64,000 nucleotides of DNA from Bacteroidota bacterium. GTDB taxonomy: Bacteria; Bacteroidota; Rhodothermia; Rhodothermales; UBA10348. The DNA lies in contig JADFHF010000012.1 in the NCBI GenBank assembly GCA_022567305.1, positions 23,005 to 87,004 of the forward strand, written 5' to 3'. Below, in pieces: positions 56,457 to 64,000 of this stretch (position 1 is its first letter; each line of letters starts with the position of its first letter). The translations under genes were made by a program, and so were the position numbers. The notes beneath the pieces are model-generated. The model did not search any database. It had not been told where the DNA came from and saw only the letters and a list, made by a program, of their open reading frames with translations.

Positions 56457-57914
56457 CTAATCCAATTCCTTCGAGCGAATCACGATCATTTTTTCAATTT
56501 GCATATCGGCCATCGTATACGGAATTCCGCCGATTCCGAGGCCTGACTCGCGAAGTCCCGCGAAAGGCATCCAGTCTACGCGGAAAGCCGTGTGATCGTT
56601 AACCATAATCGCCGAGGCGTCCAGGCGTGTTGAGACACGCAAAGCCGTCTCCAGATCTCGAGTGAATACGGCGGCCTGGAAGGCATAAGGCAGGTCGTTG
56701 GCCATGTCAATCGCAGTGTCTACGTCTTCAAACGGATAAACGCATATGACGGGCCCGAATATCTCCTGCGTGCTCACGCGCGCGTCGGGCGGCGGATCGT
56801 ACAACACGGTGGGCGCGAAGCAACCGTTAGATAGTGCTTTCCCCCCGGACAGCAATCGCGCCCCTCCTTCAATGGCTTCCTGCACCCACTCGTCTACGCG
56901 GTTCACCTCGGCTTCGCGAATCAGGGGACCCACCTCGGTATCGGGTTTTGTGGGATCTCCTACCTTCAGAGACTTTGCAAGGATTGCCAGACGCTCTGCT
57001 AGTTGCAAGGCAATTTGTTGGTCGGCGAAGACGCGCTGGACCGAAACGCACACCTGGCCCGCATGATAAAAACCTCCCTTCGCGAGAAGCGGAAGGGCAG
57101 CTTCCAGATCTGCGTCCGCGTCGATTATTACGGGGGCCGCCCCCCCGTGTTCGAGTGAACATCGTGTGCCAGGCGCAAGCTGCGAACGCAGCATCCAGCC
57201 GACGCGAGGGCTGCCAATGAAACTGAAAAATCCTACCCGGCGATCGGTGGCAAGAGCTGCGGCCACTTCCAGGTCTGTCGTCAGCAGAGCCTGACACCAT
57301 CCATTCGGAAGACCGACTTCCTGTAGGAGTTTTACGAAGCGCATGCAGGACAGCGGCGTTGCTTCCGCAGGCTTGACAATAACAGGGCATCCGGCAGCAA
57401 CGGCCGGGCCCACCTGGTGGGCTATCAGATTTAACGGATGATTAAACGCACTAAATGCTACAACGACACCCACAGGTTGATGTCGGGTGAAGGCCAGTCG
57501 ACCGGCGGAAGCCTCATTAATATTCATCGGGATCTCCCTGCCCGCTTGGTTACGTAGGGTGTCCACACAGAGCCTGATGCTGTCAATGGCACGGTCTACC
57601 TCTACTAGAGAATCGATCAGCGGTTTTCCGCCTTCCCGGGCGGCTTCCAGGGCCAGTTCCTCTCTGCGTTCCCGCATGATGGCAGCAGCGCTATTCAGTA
57701 TTTCGATGCGCCGGGCGGGAGACAGCCAGGCATCCCGGTTTCGAAACAAACCATAAGCAGTCTCCAACGCATGATTTACAGCGGTACCGTCGGCCCGGTC
57801 AACTGTTGCGATTAAGGAACCATCGAAGGGAGCGAAGACCTCCATGGGTTCGTTGTCGGCGCTGGCTCCGGGAACGATCATGGGGAAATGTTGTGCCGTG
57901 ATATTGGTCTCCAT
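56457..57914 (-). CDS. NAD(P)-dependent aldehyde dehydrogenase
   Basis: 485 aa. Catalytic Cys289 in GQVCVSVQRV and Glu255 in LEHGGAAPVII; FNHPLNLIAHQVGPA (N-binding) and GCPVIVKPAEATP for cofactor; EIFGPVICVYPFEDVD and AGLRESGLG at the end. GGAAP (usual GGKAP) has Ala for Lys, which marks the lactaldehyde/phosphonoacetaldehyde group. Oxidises an aldehyde to the acid. Starts about 370 bp from the divergent sigma-54 activator, a candidate regulator; the ThuA gene lies 111 bp behind on the same strand. Confidence 0.92.
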   Translation of the reverse strand: METNITAQHFPMIVPGASADNEPMEVFAPFDGSLIATVDRADGTAVNHALETAYGLFRNRDAWLSPARRIEILNSAAAIMRERREELALEAAREGGKPLIDSLVEVDRAIDSIRLCVDTLRNQAGREIPMNINEASAGRLAFTRHQPVGVVVAFSAFNHPLNLIAHQVGPAVAAGCPVIVKPAEATPLSCMRFVKLLQEVGLPNGWCQALLTTDLEVAAALATDRRVGFFSFIGSPRVGWMLRSQLAPGTRCSLEHGGAAPVIIDADADLEAALPLLAKGGFYHAGQVCVSVQRVFADQQIALQLAERLAILAKSLKVGDPTKPDTEVGPLIREAEVNRVDEWVQEAIEGGARLLSGGKALSNGCFAPTVLYDPPPDARVSTQEIFGPVICVYPFEDVDTAIDMANDLPYAFQAAVFTRDLETALRVSTRLDASAIMVNDHTAFRVDWMPFAGLRESGLGIGGIPYTMADMQIEKMIVIRSKELD

Positions 57915-58288
57915 AGCGAGATTTTTTTCTTAATGACCTTTATTCCGAAAACGACGATGAGTACGCGACGCGAGAATGATTAGGGCTCACTTAGATGGAA
58001 GGGATTAGGGTAGAGAGTTTCATGGTAAGCTTCAAGTTCATTTCGAGTTCGCAAGCAAACGAATTTACACGACCATGACCAAAATGCTTATTCTCAAAGC
58101 AGCCGCTAATTCCGCTTTGTATGTGCGTCCGTCTCGAACAATACCAGGCGTAATTCCAAACAAGATTCAGAAAACATGCTCAGATCCTAACCGATAAGAG
58201 AATCCAGTAAACTGGATGACCGAATGGCAATAATTACTGCAGAGCTCACAACTGGCACGGCCGTCCGGATGTCCAATGGCCGGCACAC
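57915..58288. other. Divergent promoter region between the aldehyde dehydrogenase and the sigma-54 activator
   Basis: About 370 bp. Holds a 7-bp inverted repeat ATCCAGT-AA-ACTGGAT at 58202-58217, 72 bp before the activator start, a possible autoregulatory site. A 40-codon frame at about 58075 is not convincing. No -24/-12 element was seen here. Confidence 0.45.
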
Positions 58289-59824
58289 ATGGACCGGAGA
58301 CTTCGACCGATCTTTCGGGAGCGCGGCGCGGAGTTTCTTCTCTTGCAAAAGGCAGTCCCGGAGCAATCACGCCAGCTGAAAACAGTGAGTAGCAAAGCAA
58401 AGGCAAATAGCGATTTAATCGGCGAGTTGGAGCAGTACCGCCGTCTACTTGAGAACATCCCCGCCGAAATTGGGGTTTTCGACACGGAAGGCCGTTTCCT
58501 CTTCAATACACCGTCTGGTATCCCGGACGCCACCATGCGTGCGTGGGTCGTCGGCAAAACACACCATGACTATAGCAGAAAAAGGGGTCTGCCGAAGTCT
58601 TTTGCCGAAAAGCGGCATCAGATCATCCTGCAATGCGTCGAGGAGAAGAGCATGGTTTCCTTCGAGGAGGCCATCGTGGACCGAGAAGGGCAACAGCTCT
58701 ATTACCTGCGAACGTTTAGCCCCGTGCTCGACGCGGCGGGCGAGGTCACGCACGTCATCGGCTACGGCCACGAAATCACCGAGTTGAAGGTGACGGAGGA
58801 GAAGCTCCGGCTGGCGCTGGCCGACGTCCAACAATTGACCAGTCGACTGCATGCAGAAAACGTCTACCTGCAAGAAGAAATCAAACTACAGCACAACTTC
58901 GGTGAGATCATCGGCCAGAGTAAGGCGCTCAGGCAGATGCTGCGGAAAGTGGAAAGGGTCGCTGTGACAGGGACGACCGTGTTGATCCTCGGCGAGAGCG
59001 GTACCGGTAAAGAACTCATCGCCAGAGCCGTTCACGACCTGAGTGAGCGACGGGAGCGGCCCCTGGTCAAGGTAAACTGTGCCGCGCTACCGGATAAGCT
59101 CATCGAAAGCGAACTCTTCGGCCACGAGAAGGGAGCCTTCACGGGAGCGCACGCCCGTCGGATTGGACGCTTCGAACTGGCCGATGGCAGCACAATCTTT
59201 CTCGACGAGATCGGCGATCTGCCACTGGGCCTGCAGGTAAAACTGTTGCGCGTGCTGCAGGAGGGTGAGTTTGAACGCTTGGGCAGCTCAACGACGAAAA
59301 AAGTAGACGTACGTGTGATAGCAGCTACGAACCGCAATCTCGCAAGAGCGGTAGCGGACGGGGATTTCCGCGAAGATTTGTACTACCGACTTAACGTTTT
59401 TCCGCTCACTAGTCCGCCCCTGCGTGAGCGCAAGGAAGATATTCGCGTATTGGTCAAGCATTTCGTCAAGAAGCACAGCGCGAAGATCGGCAAGCGAATC
59501 GAGCGTATACCGAAACCGGTCATGACGAAGCTGATGGCGTACGACTGGCCGGGAAACGTCCGCGAATTGGAGAATGTCATCGAGCGTGCCATGATACTCA
59601 GCGTAGGTGACCGACTCGAGCTGGACGACTGGCCCACAGGTCTGCCCACGGCAGGTGCGTCAAGTCTTGCGACCCTGGATAAGCTCGAGCGCGACCACAT
59701 CGTCAAGGTACTGGAGCTTACTGGATGGCGCGTGAGCGGAGAAAGCGGCGCGGCAAGAATTCTGGATATCAATCCCAAAACGTTACAGTCGCGCATGAAG
59801 AAGTTGGGCATCGTAAGGCAGTGA
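58289..59824 (+). CDS. Sigma-54-dependent Fis-type transcriptional activator with PAS domain
   Basis: 511 aa. PAS sensor about 45-165 (RRLLENIPAEIGVFDTEGRFLFNTP ... THVIGYGHEITE), short coiled coil (168-200), AAA+ domain with Walker A GESGTGKE (235-242), ELFGHEKGAFTGA (275-287, the loop that contacts sigma-54), FLDEIGDLP Walker B, RVIAATNRN and REDLYYRLNVFPL. C-terminal Fis HTH (VSGESGAARILDINPKTLQSRMKKLGI). Activates promoters of the -24/-12 type from upstream sites. The next operon has two palindromes and a -24/-12-like site, so it is the best target. Confidence 0.92.
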   Translation: MDRRLRPIFRERGAEFLLLQKAVPEQSRQLKTVSSKAKANSDLIGELEQYRRLLENIPAEIGVFDTEGRFLFNTPSGIPDATMRAWVVGKTHHDYSRKRGLPKSFAEKRHQIILQCVEEKSMVSFEEAIVDREGQQLYYLRTFSPVLDAAGEVTHVIGYGHEITELKVTEEKLRLALADVQQLTSRLHAENVYLQEEIKLQHNFGEIIGQSKALRQMLRKVERVAVTGTTVLILGESGTGKELIARAVHDLSERRERPLVKVNCAALPDKLIESELFGHEKGAFTGAHARRIGRFELADGSTIFLDEIGDLPLGLQVKLLRVLQEGEFERLGSSTTKKVDVRVIAATNRNLARAVADGDFREDLYYRLNVFPLTSPPLRERKEDIRVLVKHFVKKHSAKIGKRIERIPKPVMTKLMAYDWPGNVRELENVIERAMILSVGDRLELDDWPTGLPTAGASSLATLDKLERDHIVKVLELTGWRVSGESGAARILDINPKTLQSRMKKLGIVRQ

Positions 59825-59831
59825 TAACATA

Positions 59832-59861
59832 GCTGATATGTCAGCGAATCCTGATATATCA
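59832..59861. promoter_or_regulatory. Two palindromic sites TGATATRTCA, candidate enhancer of the sigma-54 activator
   Basis: TGATATGTCA (59834-59843, extended to GCTGA-TATG-TCAGC at 59832-59845) and TGATATATCA (59852-59861) repeat with 18 bp between their starts. They begin about 130 bp upstream of the possible -24/-12 element, the right distance for an upstream activating sequence of a Fis-type HTH dimer. They lie right after the activator gene. Confidence 0.5.
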
Positions 59862-59966
59862 TCAATATATCGATTTCACTTCAGGTAGATCGCGCTAAAA
59901 TTATAATATTGTAAGCGCTTCATTTACACCCACTTGGATGGTGCTCCAGGTGGCTCTTTTCGTGTT

Positions 59967-59982
59967 TGGCATCTCTTTTGGA
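59967..59982 (+). promoter_or_regulatory. Possible -24/-12 (sigma-54) promoter element
   Basis: TTGGCATCTCTTTTGGAA (consensus TTGGCAC-N5-TTGCW) matches at GG (59968-59969) with the -12 position ten bases later reading GG in place of GC. The match is imperfect; the call rests on the activator gene upstream, the palindromes and the lack of other promoters. 110 bp before the AhpD-like gene. Confidence 0.35.
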
Positions 59983-60091
59983 ATGAGTCGAGGCGTCGTG
60001 AGGAGAATCGATAGCCCAGGCTATGGCCTAAACAGCACTCTTTCACATGCCTTAAATCAAGCGAACCATATCAACAAATACGAAAACTTTC

Positions 60092-60607
60092 ATGGAAATT
60101 ATCACTCAGCCAAGCAAGACTCAGGAAGTCCTGGACAAAGTCAAACAAACCTACGGCTTCGTACCGAACCTCTACACCGAATTTGCCACCCACAGCCCGG
60201 CGGTCGCCGATGTCTACCTGACCGCCATGAAGCTGATGGGGGAAGCTTCGCTTTCGCCGAAGGAGCAGCAGGCGGTCATCCTGGCCATCTCGTCCTACAA
60301 CGACTGCGCTTATTGCAAGGCCGCGCACGGAACAGTGGCCGGCATGGTGGGCATGCCTAAGGAAGAGATCGAGGCCATCACGTCCGGCGAATTGCCGGAT
60401 GACACGCGTCTGCGCAGTCTGATCACTGCTACCCGGCGCATCCTCGACAAACGCGGATGGCTGAGCGCGGATGACCTGGCCGAATTCGAAGCGCAAGACA
60501 TCGACCGGGGGCAGATCTACGAAATCGTGGCGCTCATTGGCATTAAGACGATCAGCAACTTCGTCAACCACATAGCCCACACGGAGATCGACCAGCAGTT
60601 CCAGTAG
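60092..60607 (+). CDS. AhpD/carboxymuconolactone decarboxylase-family protein
   Basis: 171 aa. The CxxC redox site is in NDCAYCKAAHGTVAGMVGM (CAYC, then His, as in AhpD). LTAMKLMGEASLSPKEQQAVILAISSYNDC precedes. The second half is a peroxidase-related extension (NFVNHIAHTEIDQQFQ). Such proteins reduce peroxide via a thiol relay or act on small quinoid substrates. First gene after the sigma-54 activator; an oxidoreductase follows at 75 bp, so a redox or aromatic stress unit is likely. Confidence 0.88.
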   Translation: MEIITQPSKTQEVLDKVKQTYGFVPNLYTEFATHSPAVADVYLTAMKLMGEASLSPKEQQAVILAISSYNDCAYCKAAHGTVAGMVGMPKEEIEAITSGELPDDTRLRSLITATRRILDKRGWLSADDLAEFEAQDIDRGQIYEIVALIGIKTISNFVNHIAHTEIDQQFQ

Positions 60608-60682
60608 GCCGTTCAGAGGAACCCGAAAATGGCGGTCGTGCAGCAAGACCTAATACACAGAACCACAAGAGAGGTAACAAAA

Positions 60683-61717
60683 ATGAAAGCAGCAGTCATT
60701 CATGAGTTCGGGGATTTTGATGTCCTCAAAGTAGAGGAGGTCCCGACGCCCGAGCCCCAAGCCGGTGAGGTGCTAATCAAGATCCTGGCCACCGGGCTGA
60801 ACCGCCTGGAGGATTATATCCGCGAGGGCTCTATCGTGCCCGAGCTGGAGTGGCCGCATATCCTGGGCGCCGACGCCGCAGGGGAAGTAGCCGCTTTGGG
60901 TGATGATGTGACGGGGTTTGCCATCGGCGAGCGGGTTATCCCGCAACCGGGATTCCCAACGGACCCAGCCGACTACGAAACGCGTCCTGGCGCCGCTACG
61001 GCCAGCTTCAACCTGCCCGGTCTGCATAGACCCGGCACCTACGCACAGTACATCTCCGTACCAGCCCGCTTCGTGGCCAAGGACACGACGGGCCTCTCAC
61101 CCGAGCAGGCCGCTACGCTGCCGATGGCACTCGCCACCGGTGTGCGCGCCGTTCGCGGTGTCGGCGAAGTAAAGGCCGGTGACAAGGTGCTGGTCCACAG
61201 CGGAGCTTCGGGTTCTGGATCGATGCAGATTCAGGTGGCCAAGGCACTCGGAGCCGACGTGGCAACTACTGTTCGGAGCTCCGAGAAGGCCGAATTTGCC
61301 AAGAGCATCGGAGCTGATCTAGTAATCAATACGCGCGAAGAGGACTTCGTAGCCAAAGTCAAGGAGTGGAGCGGTGGTCAAGGTGTCGATGTCGTCATCG
61401 ACAACCTGGGCGGCGATGTGCTGCCTAAGAGCATCGAAGCCGTGAAACCACTTGGTGTTGTCGTGGTGTTCGGTTTTACGGCCGGTCCAGAGACAACCTT
61501 CGACGTACGCAGCCTCTTCTTCGAACAGAAGAAGCTTCGCGGTACGATGGCTAGCGACATCGAGGATCTGGAGTGGGGTCTGGAGCAGGTGAAAGCCGGC
61601 AGGATCAAGCCGCTGCTGGACAAGGTCCTGCCGTTAAGCGGGGCGGGCGCAGCCCACAAGCTTTTATCTGAAAGCAAAGTTAAGGGAAACATCGTGCTAC
61701 AACCTTGGGCTGCCTAA
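60683..61717 (+). CDS. NADPH:quinone oxidoreductase-like MDR enzyme
   Basis: 344 aa from the ATG at 60683 (AGAGG 10 bp before). MDR fold without structural zinc: MKAAVIHEFGDFDVLKVEEVP, NRLEDYIREG, HILGADAAGEVAALGDDV, then the cofactor loop VLVHSGASGSGSMQIQVAKALG (A-S-G in place of AAGGVG), VDVVIDNLGGDVL and C-terminal KGNIVLQPW. Reduces quinones or enones with NADPH. In the same unit as the AhpD-like gene. Confidence 0.9.
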   Translation: MKAAVIHEFGDFDVLKVEEVPTPEPQAGEVLIKILATGLNRLEDYIREGSIVPELEWPHILGADAAGEVAALGDDVTGFAIGERVIPQPGFPTDPADYETRPGAATASFNLPGLHRPGTYAQYISVPARFVAKDTTGLSPEQAATLPMALATGVRAVRGVGEVKAGDKVLVHSGASGSGSMQIQVAKALGADVATTVRSSEKAEFAKSIGADLVINTREEDFVAKVKEWSGGQGVDVVIDNLGGDVLPKSIEAVKPLGVVVVFGFTAGPETTFDVRSLFFEQKKLRGTMASDIEDLEWGLEQVKAGRIKPLLDKVLPLSGAGAAHKLLSESKVKGNIVLQPWAA

Positions 61718-61932
61718 CCCCACATACTCTGCTTCTTTCCGTTTTTCCTGACCTCACGAAGTGCCGGTACAAGGTCAGTATCTGATGAAATCAAAATGCC
61801 TGTGTCGAACTCATCCCGAACCACTCTTTTCACCCCTCCGTCCTTCACTCTACCACCGGCCGGCATTCTCTTAACAATGCGGCGGATATTTCTGTTGGCC
61901 ATCTGGCTCGGCTGAACTAACCACGCGGACAT
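61714..61932 (-). pseudogene. Broken NYN-domain (LabA/DUF88-like) ribonuclease gene
   Basis: The readable part VRDEFDTGILISSDTDLVPALREVRKNGKK is the conserved NYN core with its metal-binding SSDTD. Right after it the frame is lost: the expected EYVG is present one base out of frame (gcagagtatgtgggg). N-terminal domain is missing and 10 or so residues are lost before the core (GVK/RVVRDEF). Its 3' end overlaps the stop of the oxidoreductase, and its 5' end lies in the 49-bp direct repeat. A relic of a mobile or integrated gene. Confidence 0.8.
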
Positions 61933-61967
61933 GAGAACAACCCGGATCTACGACAAGCGCGATCGGG
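61919..61967. repeat. 49-bp direct repeat, copy A
   Basis: Starts aaccacgcggacatgagaac and ends cgcgatcggg. 44 of 49 bases agree with copy B at 63183-63231 in the same orientation. The pair encloses the DUF6789-like and DUF1330 genes. Confidence 0.75.
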
Positions 61968-62097
61968 CTGTACGACGGACGTCAGTTGAGCGAATTGTAT
62001 ATTGATCCCGATCTTCAAAACATTAATTAACCCAGCACCGGTGTGGCAAAAAAGAAGCCCACGAAACTGACTTACCGTAAACCAACACAAGAAAAAG

Positions 62098-62556
62098 ATG
62101 TCACCAACTACTTTCAAGACTACTGCAGTGGCTGGACTGATAGCCACTTTTGTGATGACCCTCACTGGATTCTGGCAAGCCGGACTCGGATTGCCGGCCT
62201 TTGATGTCGGAGCTGTAATGGCAGGGAGCATGACCTCCGCACATCCTGACATGCCGTACTCGTTGGTTGGAGGAAACCTGGTTCACTTTGGCAACGGTAC
62301 TCTGATGGCCCTCGTCTGGGTAGCCTTTCTTCAGAATCGCGTCCCGGGAAATTGGATAGTGCAGGGGCTCATCTTCGCCGTGATACTTACACTATTGGCG
62401 GCGATTGTTGTCGTGCCACTAGCGGCCGGGGTCGGAATTTTCTTCAGCAATACGCCGGCACCGATGAGCATGTTACTAGGTGCCACAGTCATACACATCG
62501 CGTATGGACTGACCTTAACACTCACCTTGAAGGTAGCAGACGTCAACAATCCATAG
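62098..62556 (+). CDS. Small four-helix membrane protein (DUF6789-like)
   Basis: 152 aa, ATG at 62098. Helices: TTAVAGLIATFVMTLTGFW, HFGNGTLMALVWVAFL, VQGLIFAVILTLLAAIVVVPLAA and LLGATVIHIAYGLTLTLTL. Only FGNGT, GGNLVH and H stand out as conserved. Function unknown. In the segment between the 49-bp repeats. Confidence 0.65.
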   Translation: MSPTTFKTTAVAGLIATFVMTLTGFWQAGLGLPAFDVGAVMAGSMTSAHPDMPYSLVGGNLVHFGNGTLMALVWVAFLQNRVPGNWIVQGLIFAVILTLLAAIVVVPLAAGVGIFFSNTPAPMSMLLGATVIHIAYGLTLTLTLKVADVNNP

Positions 62557-62578
62557 TCGCACGTGTGTCTCGTTTCAG

Positions 62579-62884
62579 TCAGCCTTCGGGCATCTTAAAC
62601 TCCGGTGCGAGCACAGCGTTGGCGTTGGTCGTCACCGCAATTCGAAGCTCTTTGACTGGCTGGTACTCAGGGTCATTTACAAAGTCCCGTACAGCTTCTT
62701 CCGATGGAAATCGCAAGACCACAACGCCTTTCTCAGGATTACCTTGAAGCGGCTCTGCGTCGAAGGACGCTACGACTATTTCCCCGTCGTATTTGGCGAT
62801 GAAAGGGAGAACCTGAGGAATGTACTCGCCTCGGTACGTTTCGAGATCGGTGATTGTGTGCGTCAAAATAAAGTAAGCGGCCAT
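62579..62884 (-). CDS. DUF1330-family protein
   Basis: 101 aa dimeric alpha/beta barrel: MAAYFILTHTITDLETYRGEYIPQVLPFIAKYDGEIVVAS, GVVVLRFPSEEAVRDFVNDPEYQPVKELR. GGAGGAG lies 4-5 bases before the ATG. Biochemical role not known. Between the 49-bp repeats. Confidence 0.9.
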   Translation of the reverse strand: MAAYFILTHTITDLETYRGEYIPQVLPFIAKYDGEIVVASFDAEPLQGNPEKGVVVLRFPSEEAVRDFVNDPEYQPVKELRIAVTTNANAVLAPEFKMPEG

Positions 62885-63277
62885 GCGTCTCCTCCGTGTT
62901 GTTCGATCAGGCTCTTCAGTGAATTTTTCGGGAGCATGGCTTCATTTTTGGCCACACACATGAATGTCCGCTTCGGGTCACAAGCAGCCCCTCGCTATCC
63001 TATCAGTTCAACGGCTGCTATCGGGGGCAAAGCAGACCTCGCCTTCAGCGCCTTCCTTTTGTTCGTTGCTCATGACACATCCGTAGATTGGTGATTTGAA
63101 TTTAAGATATTCATTTTGCGATCAATTGTCGCCGAGAGTGACCTTCCAGTCTACTCCCCCACTTCTGGCTGTCAGCCTTGCGAACCATGCAGACATGAGA
63201 TCAACCCGGCTCTAAGACAAGCGCGATCGGGTGACCGGCTAACCGTGCACGTCTTGCGCGCTGGACGCTGTCACGAT
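62885..63277. other. Intergenic stretch with the second repeat copy
   Basis: About 390 bp without supported gene; contains copy B of the direct repeat (63183-63231). A GC-rich strip at 62970-63050 looks like dispersed-repeat DNA but has no clear structure. Confidence 0.4.
63183..63231. repeat. 49-bp direct repeat, copy B
   Basis: Starts aaccatgcagacatgagatc and ends cgcgatcggg; five mismatches to copy A, 1.26 kb away, same orientation. Confidence 0.75.
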
Positions 63278-64000
63278 TTAGAGGATCGAGATGACCGGCA
63301 GACCAGAAATGAGCACGGCCAGTGGGTCGACCGTAAGTACGATCCAAATGTAGACAGCAATGAAAGACGATATCCCTAACACCAATGCGATCATGAACAT
63401 CGTGTACGACGTCCGCAGCAGCGAATACTTGCGTTGTAACACACTTCCCAGACCGTAAATGTCGCGAATCATGTTCTGATATAACGCTGTCTGATTCATG
63501 ACCAAGTCGGACATTCCCGTGACAAAATCATCTTCCGTCATGTTGGAGAAATGACCGAAGAACAGAATGTTGGCTCGATTGCTTCCAACATCATCCAGGG
63601 ATACCAGTTTGCTGCTCACTCTCGGGCGGGCTGAACGAATCGCATACACAAGGGAAATCAATGCTCCGAGCAGCATGATAGACGTCGGTAGTATCAACCA
63701 CGGATTGGTATCGATCTTGGGAGAAATCCCGGCAATGATGATAGAGATGATTATACCGTTGATGCTGATCATAATATTGGCCTTTGCATCAGCTATCGAA
63801 CTCAGATTCATATGGACACGGTAAGACGTCCTGAACATCGTTTCGACTCCCCGCGACGTTCCCAGCCCGCTGTCCTTCTTTTTTTTCTTTTTTGAGACGG
63901 CCGCTTCGTCGGAATCGGACGCGTCTGAAGGAGAGGATGAGGTCTGCGCAGAATCAACAGATGGATGCTCGTGCTCTTCACTCGAACCAGCGTTCGACTC
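63278..64000 (-). CDS. PycTM/DUF5706-type membrane protein, partial at the window end
   Basis: The frame is open beyond the window end, so the N-terminus is missing; the ATG at 63838 is probably internal. Visible upstream part is a Ser/Glu linker (SSEEHEHPSVDS) and a poly-lysine stretch (KKKKKKDSGLG). The core reads FRTSYRVHMNLSSIADAKAN with helices IMISINGIIISIIIAGI, WLILPTSIMLLGALISLVYAI and YTMFMIALVLGISSFIAVYIWIV. This is the DUF5706 (PycTM) pattern, found as cyclic-nucleotide-triggered membrane effector in Pycsar defence and, in Bacteroidota, fused to an HD domain. The missing part most likely is the HD domain. No cyclase gene is visible in the window. Confidence 0.75.
   Translation of the reverse strand, partial: ESNAGSSEEHEHPSVDSAQTSSSPSDASDSDEAAVSKKKKKKDSGLGTSRGVETMFRTSYRVHMNLSSIADAKANIMISINGIIISIIIAGISPKIDTNPWLILPTSIMLLGALISLVYAIRSARPRVSSKLVSLDDVGSNRANILFFGHFSNMTEDDFVTGMSDLVMNQTALYQNMIRDIYGLGSVLQRKYSLLRTSYTMFMIALVLGISSFIAVYIWIVLTVDPLAVLISGLPVISIL

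Noticed and set aside
59938..60360. 140-codon ORF overlapping the AhpD-like gene
   Set aside because: Out-of-frame shadow of the AhpD-like gene; its 5' part covers the promoter region.
61919..63231. Integron attC sites
   Set aside because: The direct repeats lack paired R'/R'' boxes and hairpin symmetry of attC; no integrase seen.

Overview
The window looks like a marine, Bacteroidota-like genome, most probably of the Rhodothermota/Balneolota side of the group. This is inferred from a secreted beta-helix protein ending in a type IX secretion sorting domain, a large single-chain FtsX/MacB-type permease, a Hanks kinase with a long periplasmic repeat tail, ECF sigma/anti-sigma control of HEAT-repeat proteins, a DUF5706-type membrane protein, and roughly 50 % GC. 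No rRNA, tRNA or CRISPR array was found.

Layout. 1-3.0 kb: three pilin-like or secreted envelope genes, a perfect-palindrome terminator and a decayed copy of the last gene's 3' end. 3.4-14.4 kb: a tightly coupled eight-gene minus-strand operon that reads as lipid chemistry (SDR reductase, PEP-utilising phosphotransferase, BtaA-like DUF3419 aminocarboxypropyltransferase, CTP-dependent lipid alcohol kinase, UbiA prenyltransferase, GNAT-like transferase, Psd-type decarboxylase, RND/MMPL exporter). The exporter is broken by a frameshift and an in-frame stop. I know of no described pathway with this gene set, and it is the main candidate for an undescribed system. 15.3-16.0 kb: a solitary EutN/CcmL microcompartment vertex protein and an orphan Phd/YefM antitoxin. 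16.1-20.4 kb: AAA+ ATPase, class I aldolase, FAD oxidoreductase. 20.5-24.2 kb: thiamin operon thiO-thiS-thiG-thiE/tenI-thiD.

24.3-37.2 kb: FtsX permease, amidohydrolase, an ArsR regulator with a perfect sigma-70 promoter and a palindrome over its start codon, SRPBCC protein, peroxiredoxin, serine/threonine kinase, a nine-repeat secreted protein, MBL hydrolase, YceI, small unknowns. 37.6-44.1 kb: ECF sigma factor, zinc-finger anti-sigma factor and four consecutive exported HEAT-repeat proteins. 44.5-52 kb: T9SS beta-helix protein, dicarboxylate/amino acid symporter with an M29-like peptidase, Pit phosphate transporter with its DUF47 partner, sterol-desaturase-family hydroxylase.

52.2-64 kb is mosaic. 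It holds a large SGNH/PVC-dehydrogenase/cupredoxin fusion with a ThuA partner, an aldehyde dehydrogenase, a sigma-54 activator with paired palindromic sites in front of an AhpD-like and a quinone-oxidoreductase gene, and a broken NYN-domain gene. A 49-bp direct repeat occurs on both sides of two small genes. The window ends inside a PycTM/DUF5706 membrane protein gene. By eye the 52-57 kb and 58-62 kb parts are richer in GC than the HEAT region; this was not computed.
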